9,914 bases of DNA from Chthoniobacterales bacterium (lineage in GTDB: Bacteria > Verrucomicrobiota > Verrucomicrobiia > Chthoniobacterales > UBA10450): assembly GCA_013694945.1 (NCBI GenBank), contig JACDBM010000393.1, positions 1 through 9,914 of the forward strand. Direction: 5' to 3'. How positions within the stretch are numbered: the stretch's first letter is position 1; every line of letters begins with the position of its first letter. A model generated the notes under the pieces. The model ran no database searches. It saw nothing but the letters and a program-made list of their open reading frames with translations, and was not told where the DNA came from. Of this stretch, positions 1 through 7,017 are shown one piece after another. The position numbers were made by a program, and so were the translations under genes.

Positions 1-959
1 ATCGTGCCGGCGCAATAGACGTCATAGGTCGCGTTGCTGATCTCAACCAGCCGCTCCTGAATCGATTCGAGATATTCATGCAGTCCGAAGTTGAAGATCT
101 CGCCAATGGTAATGTAGTCCAAGTCTGAGCTTAGCCGCCCGGAGAGCCGTTCCGCTTCGTTCGCGTAGCGTGCTTCGTCCGAGCCAGAGATACAGTGCAA
201 AGCTGCGTCGAGCGAATCGACACAGAACCTGATTGAACGCGGGAAGCCGGCGTGCGTGATGATGAATTCCGCCACTTTCCATGGGGCGACCTGGTTCACA
301 TAGATTTTCCGGTAAGCCTCGAGCGCGCTGCATGATTTCAAGACTGCCATCCACTGAATCGTGTCCACATTACCACCCACTTGTTCGCCGGACGGCAAGA
401 GAATGTGATATTTTACGTCCAGAATGCGCGAGCTGAAATCGGCGCGCTCCAGCATCCGACCAATGCGCATGAAGTGCCAGCTTTCTCCGTGAGTCATCGT
501 CGCATGCGTGATGCCGAGGAAGAGGTGCGACCCGACCACCACCCGCTTGAAGAATTCGTAAGGGCTGGCGCGCAGCAGTCGCCGCGCAGAATCGCTCTGC
601 ACGAAAAGGTACAGTTGATTGATCTGCTCCCACATCTCGCTCGAGATCTGCTCGCGGGTGGTGCGTGCGTTCTCGCGCGCTTGCGCGAGGCAGGATAGAA
701 TCGAATTGCGGTTTTTCTTCTGCAGACTAACGAAATCAAGCGCCGCTTTGCCGTCCGGCTTTGCGTACAGATTCGCGAATAGCTCGTGCTCCTCGAGCGT
801 GCTGATGATCGGATGCCACTGCTGCCGGGGATCGGAGTCGGGCTCATCCGTCAGGTCGAGCAGCAACTGGAGGTTCACGTCTGCGATCCGGGCGTTATTC
901 TCCGCCCGCTCGATGTAGCGGCTCATCCAGTAAAGAGAATCGGCGACGCGGCTCAGCAT
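1..959 (-). CDS. Alpha-E domain protein (DUF403 family), 3' end cut by the window edge
   Basis: Read on the minus strand, the frame opens at the ATG at 959 and stays open for 319 codons to the window edge. It begins MLSRVADSLYWMSRYIERAE, the typical start of the alpha-E (DUF403) family, an all-helical protein of roughly 310-320 residues. The last visible residues (IQERLVEISNATYDVYCAGT) look like the family's C-terminus, so only a few residues are probably missing. The start lies inside the stop region of the upstream ATP-grasp gene (shared bases 953-959), which indicates translational coupling. The biochemical role is unknown. By gene association the family is predicted to work with COG2308 ATP-grasp proteins, and often transglutaminase-like proteases, in making or modifying peptides. 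No signal peptide or membrane segment is apparent, so it is probably cytoplasmic. Family assignment is firm; function is inference. Confidence 0.9.
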   Translation of the reverse strand, partial: MLSRVADSLYWMSRYIERAENNARIADVNLQLLLDLTDEPDSDPRQQWHPIISTLEEHELFANLYAKPDGKAALDFVSLQKKNRNSILSCLAQARENARTTREQISSEMWEQINQLYLFVQSDSARRLLRASPYEFFKRVVVGSHLFLGITHATMTHGESWHFMRIGRMLERADFSSRILDVKYHILLPSGEQVGGNVDTIQWMAVLKSCSALEAYRKIYVNQVAPWKVAEFIITHAGFPRSIRFCVDSLDAALHCISGSDEARYANEAERLSGRLSSDLDYITIGEIFNFGLHEYLESIQERLVEISNATYDVYCAGT

Positions 960-2458
960 GCCTTCCAAGTGGAGGGCCGGCTTTCGCTCGAAGCCGTGGC
1001 TTCGTCCGGCGCCGCTTCGTTTTCCTCCAGAATCCACGTGTCCTTGCTGCCGCCACCCTGGGAAGAGTTCACCACGAGCGAGCCTTTCGTGAGTGCGACA
1101 CGGGTCAGCCCGCCGGGAATGATCGTGACCTTCTCGCCGTAGAGAACGTACGGTCGAAGGTCAACGTGGCGGCCTTCCATTGCGCCGCTGCAAAACGATG
1201 GCGCGCAGGAAAGAGGAATCACTGGTTGCGCGATGTAATTGCGCGGGTGGCCGCGGACCTTCTCGCGAAAAGCATCGCACTCGGCTTTCGTCGCCTGCGG
1301 GCCAATGAGCATACCGTAGCCGCCGCTTTCGTTCGCGGCTTTCACGATCAGCTCGGGAATGTGATCCAAGATGTAAGCGAGATCCTCTTTCACGGACGCG
1401 AGGTACGTCGGCACATTCGGCAGAATCGGGTCCTGCTGCATGTAGTAGCGGATCATCTTCGGCACGAAATGATAGATCACCTTGTCGTCGCCGATCCCCG
1501 TGCCGATGGCGTTCGCAAGACTTATATTTCCACGGCGATATGCATCTACCAATCCTGGCACTCCCAAGCCCGAGTCTTTGCGAAAAATTTGCGGGTCGAG
1601 GAAATCATCGTTAATCCGCCGATAGATTACATCTACAGGCTGCAACCCTTTCGTCGTGCGCATAAAAACCTCGCCACCCTGCGCCGTGAGATCACGGCCT
1701 TCCACGATCTCGATCCCCATCGAGCGGGCGAGGAAGCTATGCTCGAAGTAGGCGGAATTATAGGTGCCGGGGGTGAGGAGGACGATGGTCGGGTCGCCTT
1801 TCCCAGGTGGTGCGACGTAACGGAGCACGTTGAGTAATTCCTGACTGTAATCTTCCACTGGGCGCACGCGGTATTCGCTCAGCAGGGCCGGGAAAACCCG
1901 CTTCATCACCTGACGATTCGCGAGCACGTAGGAAACGCCCGACGGGCAGCGCGCGTTGTCCTCCAGAACAAAATAACTTCCCTGCGCGTCGCGGACCAGG
2001 TCCGTCCCGCAGATGTGGATGTAAATGTTCCGGGGCACATCAATGTGCATGAACTCCGGGCGGAAATGCTCCGCCTCCCAGACGATCTCCTTTGGAAGCA
2101 CGCGGTCGCGGAGGATGCTCTGATTGTGATAGATGTCGTGCAGGAAGAGGTTCAGAGCGGTGATGCGTTGCACCAGCCCGCGCTCAATTAGATCCCATTC
2201 TTTCGCTGGGATGATCCGCGGGACGAGATCGAAGGGAAAAATGCGCTCGGTGCCCTGGTCGTCGTTGTAGACGGTGAACGTGATGCCCTGCGTAAGGAAC
2301 GTCTGGGCGGCGAGCGCGCTTTTTCGCTCGAAACTGTCGGGCGCCATCTGCTTGAAATGCGCCCGCAACTGGCTGTAATGAGGCCGGACCACACCCGGGC
2401 CGGTGAACATCTCATCGAAGAATTCTCCGACTTGGTAGTCGGAGAAAAAATCCCTCAT
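953..2458 (-). CDS. Circularly permuted ATP-grasp protein (COG2308 / DUF404-DUF407 type)
   Basis: This is a 501-residue protein starting at the ATG at 2458. Family signatures run in order: FFDEMF...VRPHY near residues 13-27, a DNARCPSGVSYVLANR block at 167-182, YRRINDDFLDP at 279-289, NISLANAIGTGIGDDK at 311-326, the ATP-binding lysine and glycine-rich loop IVKAANESGGYGM at 371-383, and then VDLRPYV (432-438) and NSSQGGGSKDTW (464-475). This order, with the nucleotide-binding loop late in the protein, is that of the circularly permuted ATP-grasp proteins. These are predicted carboxylate-amine ligases that form amide bonds using ATP; the substrate is unknown. The length is normal for the family, with a low-complexity acidic tail after about residue 478. 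The gene overlaps the downstream alpha-E gene by 7 nt. No Shine-Dalgarno sequence is evident before the ATG. The upstream methyltransferase gene diverges after only 34 bp, so any promoter must overlap that gap or coding sequence. Confidence 0.93.
   Translation of the reverse strand: MRDFFSDYQVGEFFDEMFTGPGVVRPHYSQLRAHFKQMAPDSFERKSALAAQTFLTQGITFTVYNDDQGTERIFPFDLVPRIIPAKEWDLIERGLVQRITALNLFLHDIYHNQSILRDRVLPKEIVWEAEHFRPEFMHIDVPRNIYIHICGTDLVRDAQGSYFVLEDNARCPSGVSYVLANRQVMKRVFPALLSEYRVRPVEDYSQELLNVLRYVAPPGKGDPTIVLLTPGTYNSAYFEHSFLARSMGIEIVEGRDLTAQGGEVFMRTTKGLQPVDVIYRRINDDFLDPQIFRKDSGLGVPGLVDAYRRGNISLANAIGTGIGDDKVIYHFVPKMIRYYMQQDPILPNVPTYLASVKEDLAYILDHIPELIVKAANESGGYGMLIGPQATKAECDAFREKVRGHPRNYIAQPVIPLSCAPSFCSGAMEGRHVDLRPYVLYGEKVTIIPGGLTRVALTKGSLVVNSSQGGGSKDTWILEENEAAPDEATASSESRPSTWKAC
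2423..2446. repeat. Perfect 10-bp inverted repeat inside the 5' end of the ATP-grasp gene
   Basis: The arm TTCTCCGACT (2423-2432) and its exact reverse complement (2437-2446) are separated by a TGGT loop and followed by an A run. The hairpin covers nucleotides 13-36 of the ATP-grasp reading frame, and its centre is about 58 bp upstream of the methyltransferase ATG. It could be an operator for the divergent gene pair or an mRNA hairpin that limits initiation. The sequence shows only the symmetry; a regulatory role is inference. Confidence 0.5.
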
Positions 2459-2492
2459 TGGGTGAGTCTTGCAGGGTGAAAATTCGACGCAA

Positions 2493-3206
2493 ATGGAAAA
2501 CTCCCGCGCGGCGGTGAGCGCACATGAACAGGCCTGCCTGCGGGTGGCCTCGCTCTTCCCGGAACGTTGGCTACGGCATTACGTCCGCAATAAGCTGCGG
2601 TTCGATCCTGTCTTCGCCGCGGCCTACGACTTATTAGGCAATTCTTCGGAACCAATCCTCGACGTCGGCTGCGGAGTCGGCCTGCTTGGTTTTTACCTGC
2701 GTGAGCGTGGTTTTCGGCAACCGATTACCGGGCTTGATCTCGATGGGCGGAAAGTGCGACGTGGCCGGGAGGCCGCAAACGGACGCTACGACCATCTGCA
2801 TTTCGTGGAACAAGATGTGAGCACGGAGTTGCCGTCCTTCCGCGGGAACGTGGCCCTGTTCGACGCGCTGCATTATCTCGACCCGGCGAAGCAGGCCGCG
2901 CTGCTTTCGCAACTCGCGGCTCGTGTCGCGTTGGGAGGGATGCTTCTCCTCCGTGATTGCCCGCGCGATGGCTCCGCTCGCTTTTGGGTCACCTATCTCG
3001 GCGAAATTTTCGCTCAGACAATCTCCTGGAATGTTGGAGTGCCGCTCCATTTTCCGCAGCGTGACTCGATTTTCGATGCCTTCAGTCCGAGCGAGTTCAC
3101 GAGCGAAGACAAACCGGCTTGGGGCGGAGGACCCTTCAACAACCGGCTCTACATTTTTTGCCGAACCACGGACCCTTGTTTGGAGGGTCGGTCTCGGAAA
3201 GCATAA
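2493..3206 (+). CDS. Class I SAM-dependent methyltransferase
   Basis: From the ATG at 2493 the protein has 237 residues. Motif I is PILDVGCGVGLLGFYL (54-69), the glycine-rich SAM-binding loop. TGLDLD (79-84) carries the acidic residue expected to contact the ribose. NVALFDALHYLD (119-130) and LGGMLLLRDC (147-156) match the later Rossmann strands. The enzyme should transfer a methyl group from S-adenosylmethionine to an unidentified acceptor; nothing in the sequence identifies it. An in-frame TTG at 2469 would add eight residues. The ATG was preferred because neither site has a well-spaced Shine-Dalgarno sequence; the nearest is GGGTGA at 2474-2479. The gene diverges from the ATP-grasp gene and converges on the deacetylase with a 25-bp gap. 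Its fold resembles methyltransferases found in aryl-polyene-type loci, so it may act with the neighbouring minus-strand operon rather than with the ATP-grasp pair. Confidence 0.88.
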   Translation: MENSRAAVSAHEQACLRVASLFPERWLRHYVRNKLRFDPVFAAAYDLLGNSSEPILDVGCGVGLLGFYLRERGFRQPITGLDLDGRKVRRGREAANGRYDHLHFVEQDVSTELPSFRGNVALFDALHYLDPAKQAALLSQLAARVALGGMLLLRDCPRDGSARFWVTYLGEIFAQTISWNVGVPLHFPQRDSIFDAFSPSEFTSEDKPAWGGGPFNNRLYIFCRTTDPCLEGRSRKA

Positions 3207-3231
3207 TCGAATCGGGCGCGACAGAACGGCG

Positions 3232-4050
3232 TCAAAGACCCCGGCTACAGACAAGCTGCTCAGGAAGCGGCAGGACAAAGCGATATCCGCGCGCGCTGAG
3301 ACGTTGCAGAATCAACTCCAGGCAGCGCGGGTTGAAATCCGGCCTGCTTTCCGCGTGGTGGCCTTCGTGCAACAGCACGATCGCACCGGGCGCGATCGCT
3401 TTTTCGATCCGTTCTGCCACAGCGACCGGATCCCGTTTCACCGTGTCCAGGCCCCGCACTGTCCAGCCGACCAGCGCCATTCCGCGCCGGGCGAGTGCGG
3501 GATGCACGAACATATTCTTGAGGCCAGCCGGGGCGCGGAAGTAAAGGGCAGGCCGCTCCGGGATTGTCCGTAACGTCTTCGCGCACCTGTCGATTTGGCA
3601 GTGAGTTCTCGCGGGTCCTGCGCACCAGAACGTGCCGCTCGGATGTGACCAGGTGTGATTCGCGAGCGTGTGTCCGCGCGTCAAAATTTCGGTGACGAGG
3701 TGCGGATATTTTTCGGCGTTCGCGCCAATGACAAAGAATGTCGCTTTCGCATCGAACTGTTTGAGCAGGTCCAGTATTTTTAGGGTGTGGGCGGGCGAGG
3801 GGCCGTCATCCAGTGTCAGCCAAACTTCGCGTTCGCCGGTCTTAAAGCGCGTGAACACCGGGCCCCACCACTGGCAGTTCGGCACGAGCGTCGCCCAAAG
3901 CATCAGCAGGTGAGAAACGAATAGCGGCACGAGCGCGAGCCAGACGTTTCTGTGGATGAGCGCGATGGCCAGAAGCGGGGCGACTGCCGCAAACCCGAGG
4001 AGCAAGGCCCGGATCACGTCGCTGCTATTTGCTGGCCGGAGGAATTGCAT
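3232..4050 (-). CDS. Membrane-anchored polysaccharide deacetylase (NodB / carbohydrate esterase 4 family)
   Basis: The 272-residue protein starts at the ATG at 4050. Two hydrophobic segments (about 12-32 and 36-54) precede a NodB domain at about 75-262. The catalytic motifs are visible: TLDDGPS (79-85) with the paired aspartates D81 and D82, HTWSHPS (132-138) with the metal-binding histidines H132 and H136, RAPAG (172-176), and LLHEG (226-230) with H228. Members remove N- or O-acyl groups from sugars using a divalent metal. The substrate here is unknown; candidates are a cell-wall glycan, an exported polysaccharide or a lipid-linked sugar, as with ArnD-type deformylases. With two N-terminal membrane segments, the side of the membrane on which the domain lies cannot be settled from the sequence. 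It is the last gene of the operon. Its start lies 26 nt inside the small membrane-protein gene, which suggests coupled translation. Confidence 0.9.
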   Translation of the reverse strand: MQFLRPANSSDVIRALLLGFAAVAPLLAIALIHRNVWLALVPLFVSHLLMLWATLVPNCQWWGPVFTRFKTGEREVWLTLDDGPSPAHTLKILDLLKQFDAKATFFVIGANAEKYPHLVTEILTRGHTLANHTWSHPSGTFWCAGPARTHCQIDRCAKTLRTIPERPALYFRAPAGLKNMFVHPALARRGMALVGWTVRGLDTVKRDPVAVAERIEKAIAPGAIVLLHEGHHAESRPDFNPRCLELILQRLSARGYRFVLPLPEQLVCSRGL

Positions 4051-4492
4051 GCCTGGCAGGGAGCATTGCGGCAGCGAGAAGATTGAGGGCGACCGCTGCG
4101 ATCCACACGGATCCGAGGGCAGCCGAGCCTCCGCCGGTGCCGAGAAGGTAAAATGCGAGCACGGTTGTCACGAATCCGACGATAAGGTTCTGTGCCCGGT
4201 TATCTGGCAAGTCGCGCATCAAGCCGAGGCGGCGGAGCGATTCAATCAAGAATGCGTTTACGTGAAACAGAATGAGCCAGAAAAGCCCGACCAGCGCTGC
4301 GAGCGGGACGAGGAAAAGAAGCTGCTGCCAAACGGAAAGCCCGCGGAGCATTTGAAAGGCAGCGCCGTACACGACCAGGTGATTTAGTGCGCCGGCGACG
4401 TTCGCTTCTACAACGTTTTTCTCTGAGCGGCCGGTTTGCTTGCCCGACCAACTCGCGATCAGCCGCGGGAGAGAGAAATAAAAGTTAGACAT
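4025..4492 (-). CDS. Small integral membrane protein, family not recognised
   Basis: The gene runs from the ATG at 4492 to a TAG at 4025-4027 and encodes 155 residues (MSNFYFSLPRLIASW...). The same frame is open upstream to about 4843, but there it only shadows the acyltransferase gene. The ATG at 4492 overlaps the acyltransferase stop by 8 nt, the usual arrangement for coupled translation. After a polar N-terminus, three hydrophobic stretches are visible at about 57-80, 103-120 and 124-146, separated by a charged loop (ESLRRLGLMRDLPDNRAQN, about 84-102). No catalytic motif or known domain is recognised. Its position between an acyltransferase and a membrane-bound deacetylase suggests a structural or transport role in the same envelope pathway, but that is inferred from position only. 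Confidence 0.75.
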   Translation of the reverse strand: MSNFYFSLPRLIASWSGKQTGRSEKNVVEANVAGALNHLVVYGAAFQMLRGLSVWQQLLFLVPLAALVGLFWLILFHVNAFLIESLRRLGLMRDLPDNRAQNLIVGFVTTVLAFYLLGTGGGSAALGSVWIAAVALNLLAAAMLPARHAIPPASK

Positions 4493-5423
4493 CGCGGAGT
4501 GCATCTGCTTTCGCATCGCGGACAAAAAGGGGACCGAACCCGAACCATTGCGGCCAATGCTGCGCGATGGTTTCTTCGAGAATTTGGCACCAGGAAGCGA
4601 CTGCTTTGCCAATGTCCTGCGCGCGCGCGGCTCCGCTCCGTGCCACCCTGATCGGCTCGCGCGTAAGTATTCGATAACGGCGATATCCGGCACGCACGAT
4701 GAAGAGCGGATAGATCGGCACGTGTGCCACTTGCGCGAGTGTAAACGGACCACTCGGGATGGCGACCGACTCCCCAAACATCTGGCCCTCAGTGTGGACG
4801 ACGCCTTCGATAATCCGATCCCCTTGAATGGAGACGATTTCACCGCGACGGAGCGCGCTCAGGAGATCAAACGATAAGAGCGCACCCTCCGTGCTGTACG
4901 CGATCCTGACTCCTCCCGCGCTCCTCTTCTCGACCGCGGAACGGAGATGCCGCGCGGTTTCCTGATCGGGTTCCGGCGCGCGCACCATCTGAATTTCGCG
5001 ATTAAATCTCTGCGCAAAAAGCGCGGCGCCGAGATCGTAATTGCCGATATGAGCAGTGAGAACAATCGCGCCGGAAGCCGTGCTGAGCTGTTCGAGAAAT
5101 TCCGCTCCGTCGACCTCGTACGAGAACTCCGCTTTGTTGACCCGGTAATTTGCGGCTTCCGCAATCGTCCATGCGAAATTCACGAGAGTGCGAAAGGCGC
5201 GGAAGTGATTCATCAGAGAGGATGAACCCGGCAGAACGAACGCAAGATTGCTGACAATCGAGCGCCGCGCCGGCGCGGCGAAAAAGAAAAAGAAGATCGT
5301 CCAGACGGTGAGAAGAATCGGCTGAAGATGGAAAGGAACGTTCGCGATCGCCCAATCCAGGTAGCGCCGCCAGAGCACTCCTTTGACGGCGAAGCGGCGG
5401 AAAAGTGCCCGCGGAGAATCCAA
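4485..5423 (-). CDS. LpxL/HtrB-like lysophospholipid acyltransferase family protein
   Basis: This 312-residue protein has an N-terminal hydrophobic anchor (PILLTVWTIFFFFF, about 35-48). The acyltransferase signature follows: the catalytic HxxxxD pair in TAHIGNYDLG (H125, D130), then SIQGDR (198-203), PSGPFTLAQVAHVPIYPLFI (223-242) and a C-terminal HWPQWFGF (289-296). This is the layout of the LpxL/HtrB family of inner-membrane enzymes that move acyl chains from acyl carrier protein onto lipid A precursors. Related enzymes also occur in aryl-polyene and flexirubin loci. The start is a TTG at 5423, three bases after the halogenase-like gene's stop. The first internal ATG is near residue 71 and would remove the membrane anchor. 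The length is normal for the family. The true acceptor is unknown: either late lipid A acylation or acylation of a pigment or glycolipid would fit. Confidence 0.88.
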   Translation of the reverse strand: MDSPRALFRRFAVKGVLWRRYLDWAIANVPFHLQPILLTVWTIFFFFFAAPARRSIVSNLAFVLPGSSSLMNHFRAFRTLVNFAWTIAEAANYRVNKAEFSYEVDGAEFLEQLSTASGAIVLTAHIGNYDLGAALFAQRFNREIQMVRAPEPDQETARHLRSAVEKRSAGGVRIAYSTEGALLSFDLLSALRRGEIVSIQGDRIIEGVVHTEGQMFGESVAIPSGPFTLAQVAHVPIYPLFIVRAGYRRYRILTREPIRVARSGAARAQDIGKAVASWCQILEETIAQHWPQWFGFGPLFVRDAKADALRDV

Positions 5424-5426
5424 ATC

Positions 5427-6968
5427 TCAGGCGTTCACCGCTGCGGTCGAAGTGGCAGCAGGAGCGCGATACGGGACGCTAGCACTCATCATCAGGCGGA
5501 GGTTTGTGAGCTCCGCCTTCCACCAGCGGAACAGACCTTTCTGAATTAATTTCCGCACGCGAATGTCGGGCACAAAGCCGTCGTAGAGTTCACGCCAACC
5601 GCCGTTGGCCACGCCGTAAGTCCCGGTCGCGAGCCGCCGTTTCGCGAGCGCGACGAGTCTGCGGTTGTAAAATTTCATCATGCCGCCAACGATCCGGCCC
5701 GGCATGCCCTCGAATGGCAGCCGCAGAAACTCGCGTTCGGGGTTACGATAAACCGGCGTCACGAGACCGACGAAGTAGGAGCCCACGTCGAGGAGCAATG
5801 CAGCGGACATGAGCTCGGCGTCGCCCATGTAGAAGTATTTGTCTTTGTAGAGAGTCTCGAACCAGAGGCGATAGGTGACCGCATATTGCTCGTTGTAGTA
5901 ACGGACTCGCTCCGCCACAGCTTCCCCGGCGAGTTGCGAAGCGATCATATTTGCGACGTAGCAGGTCGTGTAGGAGCAGAAATCGAGGCCGGGGCTATAG
6001 AGCGGATCGATGAACCCAGCCGCATCGCCCACGCTCGCCCAGCCGTCCCCGCAAACCTTTGCACTTACATACGGTAGCGCGGAGAATGCATGCACGTCGT
6101 GTTCGATGACTGCGGCGTCGCGGAAAATCTCGCGCCCGACTGGATGCGTGAGGAGATGAGCGCGCAGCCGCTCCGAAAGATTTGCGCCTTCGCCGAGCTG
6201 GAAGATACGCGAGTCATAAACGAGACCGGCGCTGACGTCGCCACCCTTAAGCGGAATGATCCAGCACCACCAGCCGTGGCCCATGAGGTGATTGGTCGCC
6301 CAGGAGCGAGCCGTCCGGCAGGCATTGGCATAATCTGGAAATCGCTCGCGCCAGTCGTAGCTGTCCCAATCCTTCACGCCCGAGAAGCGCGCCCAGACGG
6401 CGTTGATCGGATGCTCGGTATTCTGGCGGAAGTGGCCAAGTTTTCGCGCGAGCATCGCCGCCCGGCCGCTCGCGTCTACCACCCAGCGCGCGCGAAACGT
6501 TTCCTCCTGGCCACCGTGGGCGATCGTGACGGATTGCCCCTTCGCGCCCGCGAGATCAATCCGCATCACCTTCCCGGGTCGTCGCAGAGCGCAGCCAGCC
6601 GCGACGGCTCTCTCGATCATGTGCGTGTCAAGCGTGGAACGATCCACCTGGAACGTGGGCAGCCGTGCCTGGTATTTGGCGCCCACTTCCACGCAATCAT
6701 CGAAACGCTGGCCCGGGCCTTTCGAAAACCACATCCTCAGGCCCTGCTTCACGAGTTGGTGATGCCCGAGGTAATTGCTCAAGCCAAGGATGCGCGTCAT
6801 GTAGCAGCTGCTGATTTCCGTCGTCGATTCGCCCACTTTTCGATCGAACTCCTCCGCCTTTTCGATGAGGAGAACGCGCGCAGCGGGATGCTTTCGTTTC
6901 AGCAGGAGCGCGGTGGCCGCTCCCGAGAAAGCCCCGCCTACAATCACGACGTCGTAGTCAAACTCCAT
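5427..6968 (-). CDS. Flavin-dependent halogenase-like FAD oxidoreductase
   Basis: The 513-residue protein starts at the ATG at 6968, with GGAG three bases upstream (6972-6975 on this strand). It opens with an FAD-binding Rossmann motif, DVVIVGGAFSGAATALLLKR (6-25), followed by VGESTTE (45-51), VVDASGRAAMLARKLG (163-178) and GDAAGFIDPLYSPGLDF (314-330). Two halogenase hallmarks are present. WCWIIP (234-239) fits WxWxIP, and K74 in VKQGLRMWF aligns by eye with the catalytic lysine of tryptophan halogenases (KLGI context). Such enzymes use reduced flavin, O2 and halide to halogenate aromatic or other activated carbons; the reduced flavin comes from a separate reductase, none of which is seen here. 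Many proteins of this superfamily in pigment loci have never been shown to halogenate, so oxidation or reduction of a polyene or isoprenoid is the alternative. First gene of a four-gene operon, three bases before the acyltransferase. Confidence 0.85.
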   Translation of the reverse strand: MEFDYDVVIVGGAFSGAATALLLKRKHPAARVLLIEKAEEFDRKVGESTTEISSCYMTRILGLSNYLGHHQLVKQGLRMWFSKGPGQRFDDCVEVGAKYQARLPTFQVDRSTLDTHMIERAVAAGCALRRPGKVMRIDLAGAKGQSVTIAHGGQEETFRARWVVDASGRAAMLARKLGHFRQNTEHPINAVWARFSGVKDWDSYDWRERFPDYANACRTARSWATNHLMGHGWWCWIIPLKGGDVSAGLVYDSRIFQLGEGANLSERLRAHLLTHPVGREIFRDAAVIEHDVHAFSALPYVSAKVCGDGWASVGDAAGFIDPLYSPGLDFCSYTTCYVANMIASQLAGEAVAERVRYYNEQYAVTYRLWFETLYKDKYFYMGDAELMSAALLLDVGSYFVGLVTPVYRNPEREFLRLPFEGMPGRIVGGMMKFYNRRLVALAKRRLATGTYGVANGGWRELYDGFVPDIRVRKLIQKGLFRWWKAELTNLRLMMSASVPYRAPAATSTAAVNA

Positions 6969-7017
6969 TCGCTCCGAAGATGACGGACTTGCCGGGGGAA
7001 CGCAATGGGTTCCGCCT

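Noticed and set aside
1166..1837. A 223-codon open frame on the plus strand opposite the ATP-grasp gene
   Set aside because: It lies entirely antisense to a gene with clear family motifs and has no recognisable domain; GC-rich coding DNA often leaves the opposite strand open.
3171..3189. Short hairpin (GACCCT with AGGGTC) near the end of the methyltransferase gene
   Set aside because: The 6-bp stem is within coding sequence and no T tract follows on either strand, so a terminator call is not supported.
2634..3278. A 214-codon minus-strand frame across the methyltransferase gene
   Set aside because: It overlaps the methyltransferase on the opposite strand and shows no family motifs, while the plus-strand frame has a clear SAM-binding loop.
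4493..4843. Upstream extension of the small membrane-protein frame
   Set aside because: This part lies inside the acyltransferase gene in another frame and is arginine/serine-rich; the membrane protein is best started at the ATG at 4492.
5263..5280. Perfect 18-bp GC-only palindrome inside the acyltransferase gene
   Set aside because: It encodes an alanine/proline/arginine stretch after the membrane anchor, where GC-rich codons easily create symmetry; nothing else suggests a function.
6090..6983. A 297-codon open frame on the plus strand opposite the halogenase-like gene
   Set aside because: It is an antisense shadow of a strongly supported gene, with no domain or codon pattern of its own.
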